Part shown: piece by piece, positions 54,091 to 63,038 of the stretch
How positions within the stretch are numbered: position 1 is the stretch's first letter
Layout: every line of letters starts with the position of its first letter
Origin: CBDCVY01 sp965223245
GTDB taxonomy: Bacteria; Nitrospinota; Nitrospinia; Nitrospinales; Nitrospinaceae
NCBI GenBank assembly: GCA_965223245.1
Contig: CBDCVY010000013.1
Location: 744,001 to 808,000 of the forward strand
DNA length: 64,000 bases
Reading direction: 5' to 3'
The notes under the pieces: generated by a model
What the model was told of the DNA's origin: nothing
The model's input: only the letters and a program-made list of their open reading frames with translations
Databases searched by the model: none
Position numbers and translations under genes: made by a program

Positions 54091-54675
54091 CTATTTTTTC
54101 ATGAATTGGCTCTCCGTTCCGTTGATAAGCCGTTGAATATTTTCTTTATGTTTATAAATTGTAATAATTGCGGCGATGATCGAAACATAGATGTAAGATA
54201 AGGGGGAAGAAAGAATATATCCAGTGATTGGAACACTGATCGCAGCCAAAATGGAACTTACTGACACATAACGGTTGACCATTAGATTTAAAATGAATAT
54301 TCCCAAGGCGGTAAGACCTGCAAGAGGCATTAAGTATAAATAGATGCCAAGTCCGGTAGCAATTCCTTTACCCCCTTTAAATTTAAGGAATATAGAAAAT
54401 ATATGGCCTAAAAAGGCTAATAGTCCTGCAAGTCCAATTTGCCATTCAACAGCAAGTAAGTATTCAGCAATCCAGCAAGCTAAGTATCCTTTGCTACAAT
54501 CGCCTAATAAAGTCAATAAACCAGCAGTTTTACCTAAGGTACGTGTTACATTGGTCGCTCCAATGTTTCCACTACCGTGTTTTCGCAGATCAATTTTTTG
54601 TGACTTGGCTAATACGACACCGAAAGGGATAGAACCGAGTAAATATGATAAAATCCAGACAAACGCTTGAGTCAT
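54091..54675 (-). CDS. plsY: Glycerol-3-phosphate acyltransferase PlsY
   Basis: The 194-residue membrane protein has about five to six helices and the PlsY motifs: GSIPFG near 15, HGSGNIGATNVTR near 33, and FKGGKGIATGLG near 100. It transfers the acyl group from acyl-phosphate to glycerol-3-phosphate in the first step of phospholipid synthesis. It lies after the sigma factor gene on the same strand, with an 82-bp spacer, and before the two tRNA genes. Confidence 0.95.
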   Translation of the reverse strand: MTQAFVWILSYLLGSIPFGVVLAKSQKIDLRKHGSGNIGATNVTRTLGKTAGLLTLLGDCSKGYLACWIAEYLLAVEWQIGLAGLLAFLGHIFSIFLKFKGGKGIATGLGIYLYLMPLAGLTALGIFILNLMVNRYVSVSSILAAISVPITGYILSSPLSYIYVSIIAAIITIYKHKENIQRLINGTESQFMKK

Positions 54676-54757
54676 ATACCGAGTTAAATGATTTGAAAGA
54701 CTTTAGTCAGGGGGCTAAAATCCTATCTGTTTTTGGTAATCAAAAATCAAATTTAGT

Positions 54758-55651
54758 TTATTCTAAATGTTCCTGTAAGAACTGGTTGTCTGATTGAATT
54801 CTCAATCTGGCTTTGGCCCGTTTTTCAATTTGCCTTACCCGCTCACGGGATAATCCTAGTTCTTTGCCAATTTCTTCCAACGTTTTCGCATCTCCACTAA
54901 AGCCAAAACGCATTCGAATGATTTTTTCCTCCCTTTCAGAGAGGTGTTTTAAAATAGAATCCACTTTTACTTTTAGGGACTCTTTCATGATTTGATCATC
55001 ATACGGGATGTAATTTGGCGTTTCTAATAAGTCTACGTATTCCGTAACCTCAGTATTTTTTAGAGGGGTGTCTAATGAAAGATGACTTCGATATACGCGA
55101 AGAATATTTTCGATTTCTTCCACTTTAAAACCCAAATCCTCTGCAACTTCTCTTGTCGTAGGTTCTCTTTCTAAGCTTGTTGTAAGGCTTTTAAATTTTT
55201 GTTCAATTTTATAAAGTTTTCCTGCCTGCTTTACGGGGATTTTTACGGTTCGTCCTTGTTCAGCAAGGGCATGCATGATGGCTTGACGGATCCACCATAC
55301 CGCGTAAGTTATAAATTTCACATGCCGTTCTCCGTCAAATCTTTTGGCGGCTTGAATTAGGCCAATATTTCCTTCTTCGATGAGGTCCTGTAAGGATAGC
55401 CCACATCCTTTATATTTGTTGGCAACGGTTACTACATATTTGAGATTTCTTCTTACAAGTTCATTAAGCGCATGAGTATCACCTTTCTTGATTTTGTTGG
55501 AAAGGTCTTCCTCTTCCTCCCGTGAAAGGGGTTTTAGTTTGCTGATTTCGGAAAGATATTGAGATAAGGCATCGGCAACCTCTCGGTTATCCTTCTTTTT
55601 GAGGCGTACTTTAGAGGGCTGTTTTTTTTTGCCGGGTTTGTTTTTCGGCAT
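54758..55651 (-). CDS. Sigma-70 family RNA polymerase sigma factor
   Basis: The 297-residue protein lacks region 1.1 and starts with a Lys-rich tail. It then has region 1.2 (LSQYLSEISKLKPLSREEE), region 2 with the 2.3/2.4 segment FITYAVWWIRQAIMHAL, region 3, and region 4 with TLEEIGKELGLSRERVRQIEKRA. Size and missing 1.1 point to a group 2 (RpoS-like) sigma factor rather than the main RpoD. It follows the BamD-like gene by 18 bp, so the two are co-transcribed. Whether it is stress-specific cannot be told from sequence. Confidence 0.92.
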   Translation of the reverse strand: MPKNKPGKKKQPSKVRLKKKDNREVADALSQYLSEISKLKPLSREEEEDLSNKIKKGDTHALNELVRRNLKYVVTVANKYKGCGLSLQDLIEEGNIGLIQAAKRFDGERHVKFITYAVWWIRQAIMHALAEQGRTVKIPVKQAGKLYKIEQKFKSLTTSLEREPTTREVAEDLGFKVEEIENILRVYRSHLSLDTPLKNTEVTEYVDLLETPNYIPYDDQIMKESLKVKVDSILKHLSEREEKIIRMRFGFSGDAKTLEEIGKELGLSRERVRQIEKRAKARLRIQSDNQFLQEHLE

Positions 55652-55669
55652 TTTAGCACCTGACCTAAA

Positions 55670-56431
55670 TTACAATTTTATTTTTTTTAATCGCGCACGA
55701 GCTTCTTTAACGAATAGACTTTTAGGAAAATTTTTCAATAATTGTTGATAGTAAACTTTTGCATTTTCTAGGTTCTGTTCCTTAAAATAGGATTCACCTA
55801 AAAGAAAAACGGCCTCGTCTAAAAATTTTTGTTCAGGGTATTTATCTAATAATTCCTTGATTCTTGAAATAGCGGCATGATAAGAACTGGTTCTAAAATA
55901 AAATCTAGCGATTTCCATTTCTTTCAAAGCTAGATGCTCAATGCATATCTTTCTTTTTTCCTGGGCTTTTTCCAAAAAACGGCTTTTGGGATACCCTTCA
56001 ATTAGTTTGTCAAATTCTTCTAATGCATTCTTGGTAAATGTTTGGTCTCGTGAAGAAATATCCATTTGATGGAAATCGGACATAGCCTTAAGATATTGTG
56101 CCCGGCTTGAAAGTTTATGGGCCGGATATTGCTCTAAAAATTGTTGGAAATGAAATTTAGATTCTTGGAACTCTGCCAATCGGTAATGGGCTTCAGCTCG
56201 GATTACAAGTGCCATAGCACGTTCTTTGCTATCGGGAAAATCTTCCAAAAGCTTGTTCACGGTTTCCAGCGCTTCATTATAATTTTTCACCTTCATAAAA
56301 CGAATACTTTGTTTTATAAGGATTGGAGGCGAAGAAGGTTTTTCCTCTAAGCTGGCACAACCTGAAAAAATTGTGAGGATTGAGGCTCCAATTATTTTAA
56401 AAAGTGTATTTGTTAAGGTTTTTTGTCTCAT
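55670..56431 (-). CDS. BamD-family TPR lipoprotein
   Basis: A lipoprotein signal ends in FSGC near residue 25. Five TPR-like repeats follow (NYNEALETVNKLLEDFPDS, then FHFQQFLEQYPAHKLSSRAQYL, and a final YYQQLLKNFPKSLFVKEA). The length of 253 residues and repeat pattern match BamD/YfiO, the outer-membrane lipoprotein of the barrel assembly machine. A YbgF/CpoB-type protein is a less likely alternative. It is the first gene of a run with the sigma factor and plsY. Confidence 0.85.
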   Translation of the reverse strand: MRQKTLTNTLFKIIGASILTIFSGCASLEEKPSSPPILIKQSIRFMKVKNYNEALETVNKLLEDFPDSKERAMALVIRAEAHYRLAEFQESKFHFQQFLEQYPAHKLSSRAQYLKAMSDFHQMDISSRDQTFTKNALEEFDKLIEGYPKSRFLEKAQEKRKICIEHLALKEMEIARFYFRTSSYHAAISRIKELLDKYPEQKFLDEAVFLLGESYFKEQNLENAKVYYQQLLKNFPKSLFVKEARARLKKIKL

Positions 56432-56511
56432 TTTTCCAATTCAATATTCCGTCCATATCATACCACTGTTTGGTCTCTTTTTTGAATTATCTAAGGGAAG
56501 GACTTTGCATC

Positions 56512-56541
56512 TTGATATACTGGAATTTTTCGTGATATAAG
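56512..56541 (+). promoter_or_regulatory. Candidate promoter for the exbB-exbD pair
   Basis: TTGATA (56512-56517) and TATAAG (56536-56541) are separated by 18 bp, about 54 bp before the ATG at 56595. Confidence 0.45.
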
Positions 56542-56594
56542 GCTAAAGTATATTATAGTAAGGCAATGTCTTTTCCTGGAGAAATAGCTATTTA

Positions 56595-57386
56595 ATGATT
56601 AAAAAATTTTCATATCTTAACTCCCTTCCCTGGACAATAATTTTAATTCTTTTTACCTTTGATAATTCCTTTGCACAGGAAAAAAAAATTCTAACAACTC
56701 AATGGAGTGTTGTTTCTATTGTAGAAAAGGGTGGGTTGATGATGTTCCCGATTCTTTTTTGCTCCATTTTAATGGTAGGGATTGCAATAGAGCGAGCCTA
56801 TAGTTTGAGACGAAAAAATATCATTGATCCGGAATTTTTAAAAAAAGTTAGATCTCATTGGAATTGGAAGGACATTCAACTGGGTCTGCAATTATGTAAA
56901 ACCTATGACACATCTTTAGCTAGGATACTGAAAGCAGGTTTACTGCGATTTGGTGGAAAAGTTGATGAAATTGAAAGAGCGATTGAAGGAGCAGGTCAGC
57001 ATGAAGCCTCTTTATTGACTTCTAATTTGAGAGTTTTAGGTGCGGTCGCCAACATAACACCTATGTTGGGTTTGCTTGGAACCGTATTTGGAATGATAAA
57101 GGCTTTTAATGTTATTTCGCAGAGTGGAACAGGGAACCCCGGTTTGGTCGCAAGTGGAATTTCGGAAGCATTAATCACCACAGCGGCAGGAATGCTCGTT
57201 GGTATTCCTGCTTTAGCTCTATATCATTATTTTCGTGGTCGTATTGAGAGATTTGTTTTTGAAATGGAAGAAATTTCTTTTCAATTGGTTGAAGAAGTTT
57301 CTGTGGAGGCTTTTAAAAATCGAGATGTAGTTGAAGGTAATTCAGAAAAAACCAGGTCTGGTTCTCGTCCAGTAGGTTCAAGTTAA
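56595..57386 (+). CDS. MotA/TolQ/ExbB proton-channel protein
   Basis: The 263-residue protein has an added N-terminal hydrophobic signal-like segment (about 10-28), then the three-helix ExbB/TolQ core. The core includes GGLMMFPILFCSILMVGIAIERA, then TPMLGLLGTVFGMIKAFN and ISEALITTAAGMLVGIPALALYHYF. It forms the inner-membrane proton channel that powers TonB- or Tol-type transport with the ExbD partner two bases downstream. No tonB or tolA follows, so the energised partner is not identified. Confidence 0.93.
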   Translation: MIKKFSYLNSLPWTIILILFTFDNSFAQEKKILTTQWSVVSIVEKGGLMMFPILFCSILMVGIAIERAYSLRRKNIIDPEFLKKVRSHWNWKDIQLGLQLCKTYDTSLARILKAGLLRFGGKVDEIERAIEGAGQHEASLLTSNLRVLGAVANITPMLGLLGTVFGMIKAFNVISQSGTGNPGLVASGISEALITTAAGMLVGIPALALYHYFRGRIERFVFEMEEISFQLVEEVSVEAFKNRDVVEGNSEKTRSGSRPVGSS

Positions 57387-57388
57387 AT

Positions 57389-57784
57389 ATGTACTTTCAA
57401 AGAGAAGAAGAAGAAAAATACTCCTTGGAACTCACTCCTCTTATTGATGTAGTTTTTCTTTTATTGATTTTTTTCATGGTTTCAACAGCTTTTGTTGATT
57501 TTCCTCGACGTCTTGAAATCGACCTCCCTACCTCTAAATCTTCAAACGAAAATGAAGAAATACAAAGCTTGGAAATTGAATTAACTAAGGATCAAAAAAT
57601 TTTCCTGGATGGAAAAAAGGTTACTCTTTCTCAGCTTGAAAAAAAGTTGGGGGCGATGGATAACCCTACTCAAAAAAAAGCACTCATTAGAGCGGACAAA
57701 GATTTGCCTTACGGTAAAGTAGTGCAGGTGATGGGGGCCTTGCAGGGTGTAAAGATTACAGATATTAGTATTGCGGTTAAGTAG
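57389..57784 (+). CDS. ExbD/TolR-family protein
   Basis: The 131-residue protein has a single helix at about 18-36 with the essential Asp in LTPLIDVVFLLLIFFMVST, and a periplasmic domain ending ISIAVK. It pairs with the upstream ExbB. The Asp carries protons. The start is two bases after the exbB stop, so translation is coupled. It converges with an unknown gene, 8 bp away. Confidence 0.93.
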   Translation: MYFQREEEEKYSLELTPLIDVVFLLLIFFMVSTAFVDFPRRLEIDLPTSKSSNENEEIQSLEIELTKDQKIFLDGKKVTLSQLEKKLGAMDNPTQKKALIRADKDLPYGKVVQVMGALQGVKITDISIAVK

Positions 57785-57792
57785 CTTTAGAG

Positions 57793-58098
57793 CTATAAAT
57801 TATCGGAGGATTTGGCAATTCCCGGACCCCGCGTTAGGATCCATTCGTTTAATTTTCTTACCTCTTCATGTTTTAAAAACTTCAGAACATTTTCTGGGTG
57901 GGCATGGTCTTCATCGTTTATAACAGTGCAATAATTCCGTTCTACATAGGCAGCTACATGCGCTTTAAATTGAGGGAAGTTGGAAAACAATTCACAGAAT
58001 ATTTCAGATTGGTAGGTAGGATCTAAATTTTGAGAATCCAAACGAAGAAGTTTTGGCGTTAACTTTGTCCCAAACTCAGCTTTGATTAATACGCCCAT
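57793..58098 (-). CDS. Unrecognised soluble protein, 101 aa
   Basis: I do not recognise this protein. AAGGA precedes the ATG at 58098 (MGVLIKAEFG). It has no signal peptide or membrane helix, one Cys pair at about 35 and 57, and a His/Asp-rich loop (INDEDHAHPENV). The coding sequence converges with exbD. Base composition is like its neighbours, so it looks native. Confidence 0.6.
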   Translation of the reverse strand: MGVLIKAEFGTKLTPKLLRLDSQNLDPTYQSEIFCELFSNFPQFKAHVAAYVERNYCTVINDEDHAHPENVLKFLKHEEVRKLNEWILTRGPGIAKSSDNL

Positions 58099-58356
58099 GG
58101 AGATTCCTTTCCAGGTTAATTGTTCTCAGCCAATTTATTTTATCAATCAAGTTACTGTGTACAAGTAAATAATGTTTTTTATTTAAAATTATGTTTTATG
58201 TGTATTCTCTAATTGATTAAACGGATGTATCCTTTTTGTTTTTATGGGGTTACAGAGATTTGTTTATGCAAAAATTGAAGCTAAAAAACCATGGAAACGT
58301 AAGATTTGGAATGGAGAAAAGTCATTGGATTGAGTGATTCGTTTAAAGAGAGTTTC

Positions 58357-59010
58357 TTAAAAATTTGGGACTCTTTCTACTAATGCTGGGTGATCTATAA
58401 ATGGGTTTCTATTGCCCTGAGCATCCTCAATTAAAGAGTTTCTTTCTTCTTCTATACGATTTGGAGGATCGGACAAATGCCAGTTTCTCAATTTATCTTC
58501 AATGTCGTCAGGAATTGAAATTTCATATTGAAAGGATATGTAAAACCAAGCACGAGCAATTTCCCCTCGTATTTCTTTTCGTATATTCTCCGATAATGAA
58601 AAGGCGGTGACATTAGAACAGTGGGAATGATTTCTTAATTGAGGGAATAGGTTGTGCATGTCAGATTTAGCTAGAGAAAACTCCGTAAAGGGAATCGATT
58701 CTTTTTCTCGAAAAATAGGATAGACAGGTCCCCAAATAATTACGTCTTCCTTGGAGTTATCATTTGTAATAGAGTTAGTGCAGTCCAGCGAGGTTTCTGG
58801 AGGCTGGGAATTAAATTTGCAACCACAGTATAAAGTGGTAGGTTTTTCTATCTTTGTATAAATTTGTTTGAGAAGATTTTCAGTTGTCTTCAAGTTTTTA
58901 TTTTTCGAGGGTATAAAAAGCCGTTTGTCTATAACTTGAGCCATCAAAATATTGGCAGAGCAAGTAGACAGAAAAAAACTAAAAGTAACAAAAATTAAAA
59001 TAATTCTCAT
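58357..59010 (-). CDS. Endonuclease I-family protein lacking catalytic residues
   Basis: The 217-residue exported protein (signal to about residue 24) aligns with periplasmic endonuclease I (EndA, NucM, Vvn): KSDMHNLFPQ, then IRGEIARAWFYISFQYEI, LSDPPNRIEEER and the end motif GNRNPFIDHP. In the family the active site reads W-E-H-V. Here the same place reads W-G-P-V (residues 93-96), so the metal-binding Glu and general-base His are both replaced. Several Cys residues may form disulfides as in Vvn. It is probably an inactive relative, perhaps a DNA- or RNA-binding protein. Confidence 0.8.
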   Translation of the reverse strand: MRIILIFVTFSFFLSTCSANILMAQVIDKRLFIPSKNKNLKTTENLLKQIYTKIEKPTTLYCGCKFNSQPPETSLDCTNSITNDNSKEDVIIWGPVYPIFREKESIPFTEFSLAKSDMHNLFPQLRNHSHCSNVTAFSLSENIRKEIRGEIARAWFYISFQYEISIPDDIEDKLRNWHLSDPPNRIEEERNSLIEDAQGNRNPFIDHPALVERVPNF

Positions 59011-59072
59011 AATTTAAAAAGTTAACATAGTTTAATAAGATTTTTAAAAAACATTTTTATAAAGGTCGGTTC

Positions 59073-60383
59073 ATGAAGAAAGTAAGTAAAACGGATTTAG
59101 CATTCTCAAAGTCGTTATTAGATTTTATAGACCATAGTCCTACTCCTTTCCATGCCACCGAAATTTTGTCCAAGAGGTTGAATAAAGCTGGATTTAAGCG
59201 ACTATGGGAATCTGAAGCATGGAATTTGAAAAAAGGTGCAAAATATTATGTGATTCGGAATGGATCTTCTATCATTGCTTTTATAGTGGGTATGGAAACT
59301 CCAGAGAACGCAGGGTTTAAATTAATTGGCGCTCATACGGATAGTCCTAACTTACGATTGAAACCGAATCCTGCTTATCTAAATAGTGGTTATTTCCAAT
59401 TCGGTGTTGAAGTTTATGGGGGAGCTCTATTGGCTACTTGGACTGATCGGGATCTTTCTTTGGCTGGGAGGGTTTTCTTAAAAGTCGGGAAAGGAAAAAT
59501 TGAAGAAAGATTATTGAAAATTGAAAATCCCATTTTAAGGATTCCTCAACTGGCAATTCATTTAAACAGAAATGTTAATGAGAAGGGATTAATACTAAAT
59601 AAACAAACTCATTTGCCACCAATTTTAAAGCTTTCGGAACCAGGGCTTAGCTCTGAAAAAGAGTTTAACAATATATTATCTTCTGAGTTAAATTGTGATC
59701 CTAAAAAGATTATTAGTCATGATTTGGCCCTATACGATACCCAGAAAAGTTCTTTAGGTGGTCCTGGTAGGGAGTTTTTTTTCGCTCCCCGATTGGATAA
59801 TCTAGCCTCTTGTCATGCTGCCACTGAAGCGTTATTAAATTCTCCGGAGAAAAACGCATTCACGCGAGGTTTGGTTTTTTTTGATAATGAAGAAGTAGGT
59901 AGTCAAACGGCTCAAGGGGCGGAATCTCCTTTTGTTAAGGATTTATTAGAGAGAATTGTCTTGTCCTCCTCCAACTCCAAAGAATCTTATTTAAGAGCAA
60001 TTTCTAAGTCACTTTTTGTATCAGCTGATATGGCGCATGCGGTACACCCAAATTATTCAGAAATGCATGATAATCAACATTTGCCTTTAATAAATAAAGG
60101 TCCGGTGATTAAATTCAACTCAGATCAGAGGTATGCAACCGATGGATCTACCAGTGCAGAAATAGAGGAGTTAGCAAAAAAAGCAAAGGTACCGATACAA
60201 AAGTTCGTAATGCGGTCTGATTTACGTTGTGGAAGCACCATTGGCCCTATTACTGCGATGAACTTAGGAATTCGAACTATTGATGTGGGTAGCCCAATGC
60301 TTTCCATGCATTCAATTAGAGAAATGGCTGGATCGCTGGACCATAAGTACATAGTTCAATTATTTAAAGGTTTCTTTAGTTAA
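59073..60383 (+). CDS. M18-family aminopeptidase
   Basis: The 436-residue protein matches ApeB/DNPEP aminopeptidases. The first metal ligand is in GAHTDSPNLR (His92, near the start of the catalytic domain). The bridging Asp is in FAPRLDNLAS, the metal-binding Glu pair in FFDNEEVGSQTAQGA, a further Asp in VSADMAHAVHP and the last His in SMHSIREMAG. All expected zinc ligands are present. It removes N-terminal, often acidic, residues from peptides in the cytoplasm. AAAGG precedes the ATG at 59073. It is divergent from the endonuclease I-like gene. Confidence 0.93.
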   Translation: MKKVSKTDLAFSKSLLDFIDHSPTPFHATEILSKRLNKAGFKRLWESEAWNLKKGAKYYVIRNGSSIIAFIVGMETPENAGFKLIGAHTDSPNLRLKPNPAYLNSGYFQFGVEVYGGALLATWTDRDLSLAGRVFLKVGKGKIEERLLKIENPILRIPQLAIHLNRNVNEKGLILNKQTHLPPILKLSEPGLSSEKEFNNILSSELNCDPKKIISHDLALYDTQKSSLGGPGREFFFAPRLDNLASCHAATEALLNSPEKNAFTRGLVFFDNEEVGSQTAQGAESPFVKDLLERIVLSSSNSKESYLRAISKSLFVSADMAHAVHPNYSEMHDNQHLPLINKGPVIKFNSDQRYATDGSTSAEIEELAKKAKVPIQKFVMRSDLRCGSTIGPITAMNLGIRTIDVGSPMLSMHSIREMAGSLDHKYIVQLFKGFFS

Positions 60384-60661
60384 TTAGCGCTTCCTTCAAT
60401 CTTTTTTATAGCTTCCACAACTTTAGAGTGAATCGAAGTCCAGCGAGCCCTATCGTCTTTAGTGACTTGTACCTCTGAGCCAAGTATCCAAACACTGGCA
60501 ACGCCAGGGATTTGAAATAGGGTATTAGCAAGAGGATGTGATTTAGCCATTTCGGCTGAGGAAAAAGACAACCCTGTCCCGGGTGGTATTAATTCTTTAT
60601 TCAGTTCAAAAATTACAGAATGCTCATTTCGAGTGGGAGTGGTTTTAACTTCTAAGGTCAT
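60380..60661 (-). CDS. Nfu/NifU N-terminal-domain protein
   Basis: The ATG at 60661 is chosen because GGAAGG lies upstream; a longer frame from 60697 has no ribosome site. The 93-residue product matches the Nfu N-terminal domain (SHPLANTLFQIPGVASVWILGSEVQVTK), but lacks the C-terminal CXXC cluster domain of Nfu. It could assist Fe-S protein assembly as a stand-alone domain. It overlaps the end of the aminopeptidase gene by 4 bp on the other strand and follows the TPR gene. Confidence 0.82.
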   Translation of the reverse strand: MTLEVKTTPTRNEHSVIFELNKELIPPGTGLSFSSAEMAKSHPLANTLFQIPGVASVWILGSEVQVTKDDRARWTSIHSKVVEAIKKIEGSAN

Positions 60662-60705
60662 AGCATTTACCTTCCAAAATAGTGACTTTAAAAACAAATA
60701 TCTTT

Positions 60706-61389
60706 TTATGGATTATTGTATCCAAACTTTTCCTTTGCTGCTTCTAGGGTTTTTCGGGTTGCCTTTGCCGCTTCTTTCAAATTTTGTTTCTCAAATAATT
60801 TTACTGCTTTTTCCAAGTTAACAATAACCAGCATTTTAAAGGGTGGTTCTTTTTTATAATTAAAATATGCCCATCCTAGATTTCCATGAGCTTCCGGATT
60901 ATTGGGTAATCGGTGAACAACATAATTCAGATGTCCTATGGCTTTTTCCCAATTCTCCAATAAGTTGTAAATATTCCCTAATTTTAACCGAATGAAAATA
61001 TTGTCAGGTTCTAATCGTAATGATTGCTCAAAAGCAGCGGCCGAACGCTCATACTTTTTTAAACCTTTATAAGCTAGCCCCAAATTAAACCATGTTCCTG
61101 TTGAATCAGGGTTAGCCTCAATCGACTTATGGTAAGCTTCTACTGCTTCTTCCAGGCGTCCCTGGCTGCTTAATGTATTTCCCTTAGTAAACCATTCCTG
61201 GGATTCTTCTGCAAAGCAGGCAAGCGAAACTGTATTTAAAGTAACCCCAATAATAAATATTCTTAGGCCCCAAGTTGTTATTAAGGTAGAAAAAGTCTTT
61301 TTCACGGATTTTCTCGAAGATTTTGGAAATTCTACCCAATTGCCAATCACTTGACAAGTTTTACCTTTTGGGGTGTCTAATCGTGTCAT
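60706..61389 (-). CDS. TPR protein with N-terminal membrane or lipoprotein segment
   Basis: The 227-residue protein has a basic N-terminus and a hydrophobic stretch at about 40-58 ending VSLAC, which may be a signal or lipoprotein-like site. Three to four tetratricopeptide repeats follow (WFTKGNTLSSQGRLEEAVEAY, then AAAFEQSLRLEPDNIFIRLK). It is probably periplasmic or membrane-anchored and binds partner proteins. It lies 44 bp before the Nfu-N gene on the same strand. Confidence 0.8.
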   Translation of the reverse strand: MTRLDTPKGKTCQVIGNWVEFPKSSRKSVKKTFSTLITTWGLRIFIIGVTLNTVSLACFAEESQEWFTKGNTLSSQGRLEEAVEAYHKSIEANPDSTGTWFNLGLAYKGLKKYERSAAAFEQSLRLEPDNIFIRLKLGNIYNLLENWEKAIGHLNYVVHRLPNNPEAHGNLGWAYFNYKKEPPFKMLVIVNLEKAVKLFEKQNLKEAAKATRKTLEAAKEKFGYNNP

Positions 61390-61458
61390 AGATTTAATCT
61401 TTAGCCTGTTCTCCGCCTTGCATAAGTAAGAATCTAAACAAACTCACTGCGAGAATAG

Positions 61459-62271
61459 TTATTGGGGCTTCTTCTTCAATTTGTTTGATTTGATTCGGCA
61501 GGAAGTGATCCAGTAACGGTTACTATTGGATCCAATTGAAACCTCGCAGTCTAATGTCCTGGAGAGATTTTTACTTGTTAGAACAGTGGGTTTTGGGCCC
61601 TGGAACAGAGCCTGACCTTCTTTTAAGCACAGAACGTGGGTGATGCAAGGAAGGATTTCTTCTACATGGTGAGTCACATAAACCAAACGGTAGCGCTTGG
61701 ATAATTTCTCTAGTGTTTCCAATAAATATTCACGGGTAGGTATATCTAAGCCCGAACAGGGTTCATCCAATATCAAAAGGGAGGGACGGTTTACCAAAGC
61801 TCTAGCTAGTAGAACGCGTCGTGCTTCTCCATAGGATAAACTATAGTAGGGTCGACTTTGCAAATGTCTTACATTGAGCTCTTCCAGTTTGACGATTGCG
61901 GCATTTTTTTGTGAAATTTTTACCTTTTCCCATATTCCAATACTTGAAAAAAAACCAGACTCTACTACTTCTAAAGCGGTTACATTTTGATCATAGCTTT
62001 GTTGAAATTCAGCAGAAACCAAACCCACTTGTTCACGAATATTTAAAATTCCCTGCCAATCTTTTGTTCCAAACCAATGTACCGACCCCCCCTCGACGGG
62101 CAAAAGTTCTCCAAAAATTAATTTTAATAATGTGGTCTTTCCCGACCCATTATTGCCAACTACAGCCCAATTCTCGTTTTTCTTAATGGTCCAGTTCAAA
62201 TTAGACAACGCTTGATTGTATTTTCGGTAAACGGTGGCGTTGTTAACTTGGACTATAAAGGATGTGGCCAT
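61459..62271 (-). CDS. Stand-alone ABC-type ATPase
   Basis: The 270-residue protein has Walker A GNNGSGKTTL near 40, signature motif LSYGEARR near 143, Walker B LLILDEPCSGLD near 165 and switch His in THHVEEI near 200. No permease is encoded beside it. It resembles the YlmA/ModF-like soluble ATPases. It begins 5 bp after the histidine phosphatase gene on the same strand, so the two are co-expressed. The transported or acted-on substrate is unknown. Confidence 0.9.
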   Translation of the reverse strand: MATSFIVQVNNATVYRKYNQALSNLNWTIKKNENWAVVGNNGSGKTTLLKLIFGELLPVEGGSVHWFGTKDWQGILNIREQVGLVSAEFQQSYDQNVTALEVVESGFFSSIGIWEKVKISQKNAAIVKLEELNVRHLQSRPYYSLSYGEARRVLLARALVNRPSLLILDEPCSGLDIPTREYLLETLEKLSKRYRLVYVTHHVEEILPCITHVLCLKEGQALFQGPKPTVLTSKNLSRTLDCEVSIGSNSNRYWITSCRIKSNKLKKKPQ

Positions 62272-62276
62272 CAGGA

Positions 62277-62945
62277 TTATGCGATTTGCAGGGAAGTTCC
62301 ATTCATTAATTCAACGACGACCTGATCAGGATAGTATTGAATTATATTTATCGCTGCATATTCCTGGGCTATTCGAAATAAATTGTCGGTTGGAAACTCT
62401 AATAAGTGGGCGAGAATAGTTCGGTTTACTCCTCCATGACTCATGATTACTATTGTTTCATTGGGGTGGTTACTCACAATATCTAAAAACTTAGGAATGA
62501 CACGGTCATGCAATTGTTGAAAAGATTCCCCTCCATCCGCTTTAAAAGTAGAGGTACTTTTAACACGCTTGTCAAGTTCCCCGGGGAACTTATCATTTAA
62601 TTCTTTAACACTCATTCCCTCCCAATTTCCAAAGGATAATTCTCTCAAATCTGGTGTAGATATAGGATCCATAGAATGGTGATTGGCAATAATTTTGGCA
62701 CCTACTTTGGTTCTTTGAAGGTCACTGGAATAAATTGCTTTTATAGGCTTTTTGCTTAGGACATGGGCAATGTCCTCGATTTGAGATAGTCCTTTTTTAG
62801 AGAGAGCAACGTCGAAATGGCCATTTAAACAAATATTGTGAGCATTTGCAGTTTCACCATGCCGGATTAGGTATACACGACAGCGTGGGAGCCCCTTGAA
62901 ATGACGGGTGCCCGGGTCTTGGGGTATAAAGCTATTTTTGGACAC
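62277..62945 (-). CDS. Histidine-phosphatase (phosphoglycerate-mutase-like) protein
   Basis: The catalytic motif VYLIRHGETAN contains the phosphohistidine. The second His is in MSHGGVNRTIL. A longer frame exists up to 62996, but its first codons coincide with a terminator hairpin, so a start at GTG 62945 is preferred. Family members act on phosphoglycerate, alpha-ribazole phosphate or other small phosphates; the substrate is unknown. The ABC ATPase gene follows 5 bp after the stop. Confidence 0.88.
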   Translation of the reverse strand: MSKNSFIPQDPGTRHFKGLPRCRVYLIRHGETANAHNICLNGHFDVALSKKGLSQIEDIAHVLSKKPIKAIYSSDLQRTKVGAKIIANHHSMDPISTPDLRELSFGNWEGMSVKELNDKFPGELDKRVKSTSTFKADGGESFQQLHDRVIPKFLDIVSNHPNETIVIMSHGGVNRTILAHLLEFPTDNLFRIAQEYAAINIIQYYPDQVVVELMNGTSLQIA

Positions 62946-62966
62946 AGGTATGAGCCGAAAAAAGAC

Positions 62967-62995
62967 AAAAAAATGGCAAGCTAAGGGGCTTGCCA
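62967..62995 (-). terminator. Rho-independent terminator after the 61-aa membrane-protein gene
   Basis: TGGCAAGC (62974-62981) pairs perfectly with GCTTGCCA (62988-62995) around a 6-base loop. On the minus strand it is followed by TTTTTTTG. It ends the gene at 63039-63224. Confidence 0.85.
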
Positions 62996-63038
62996 CCTTT
63001 TAAATTCTAATTTATTTAAAATGGAAAAACAGAATAGA

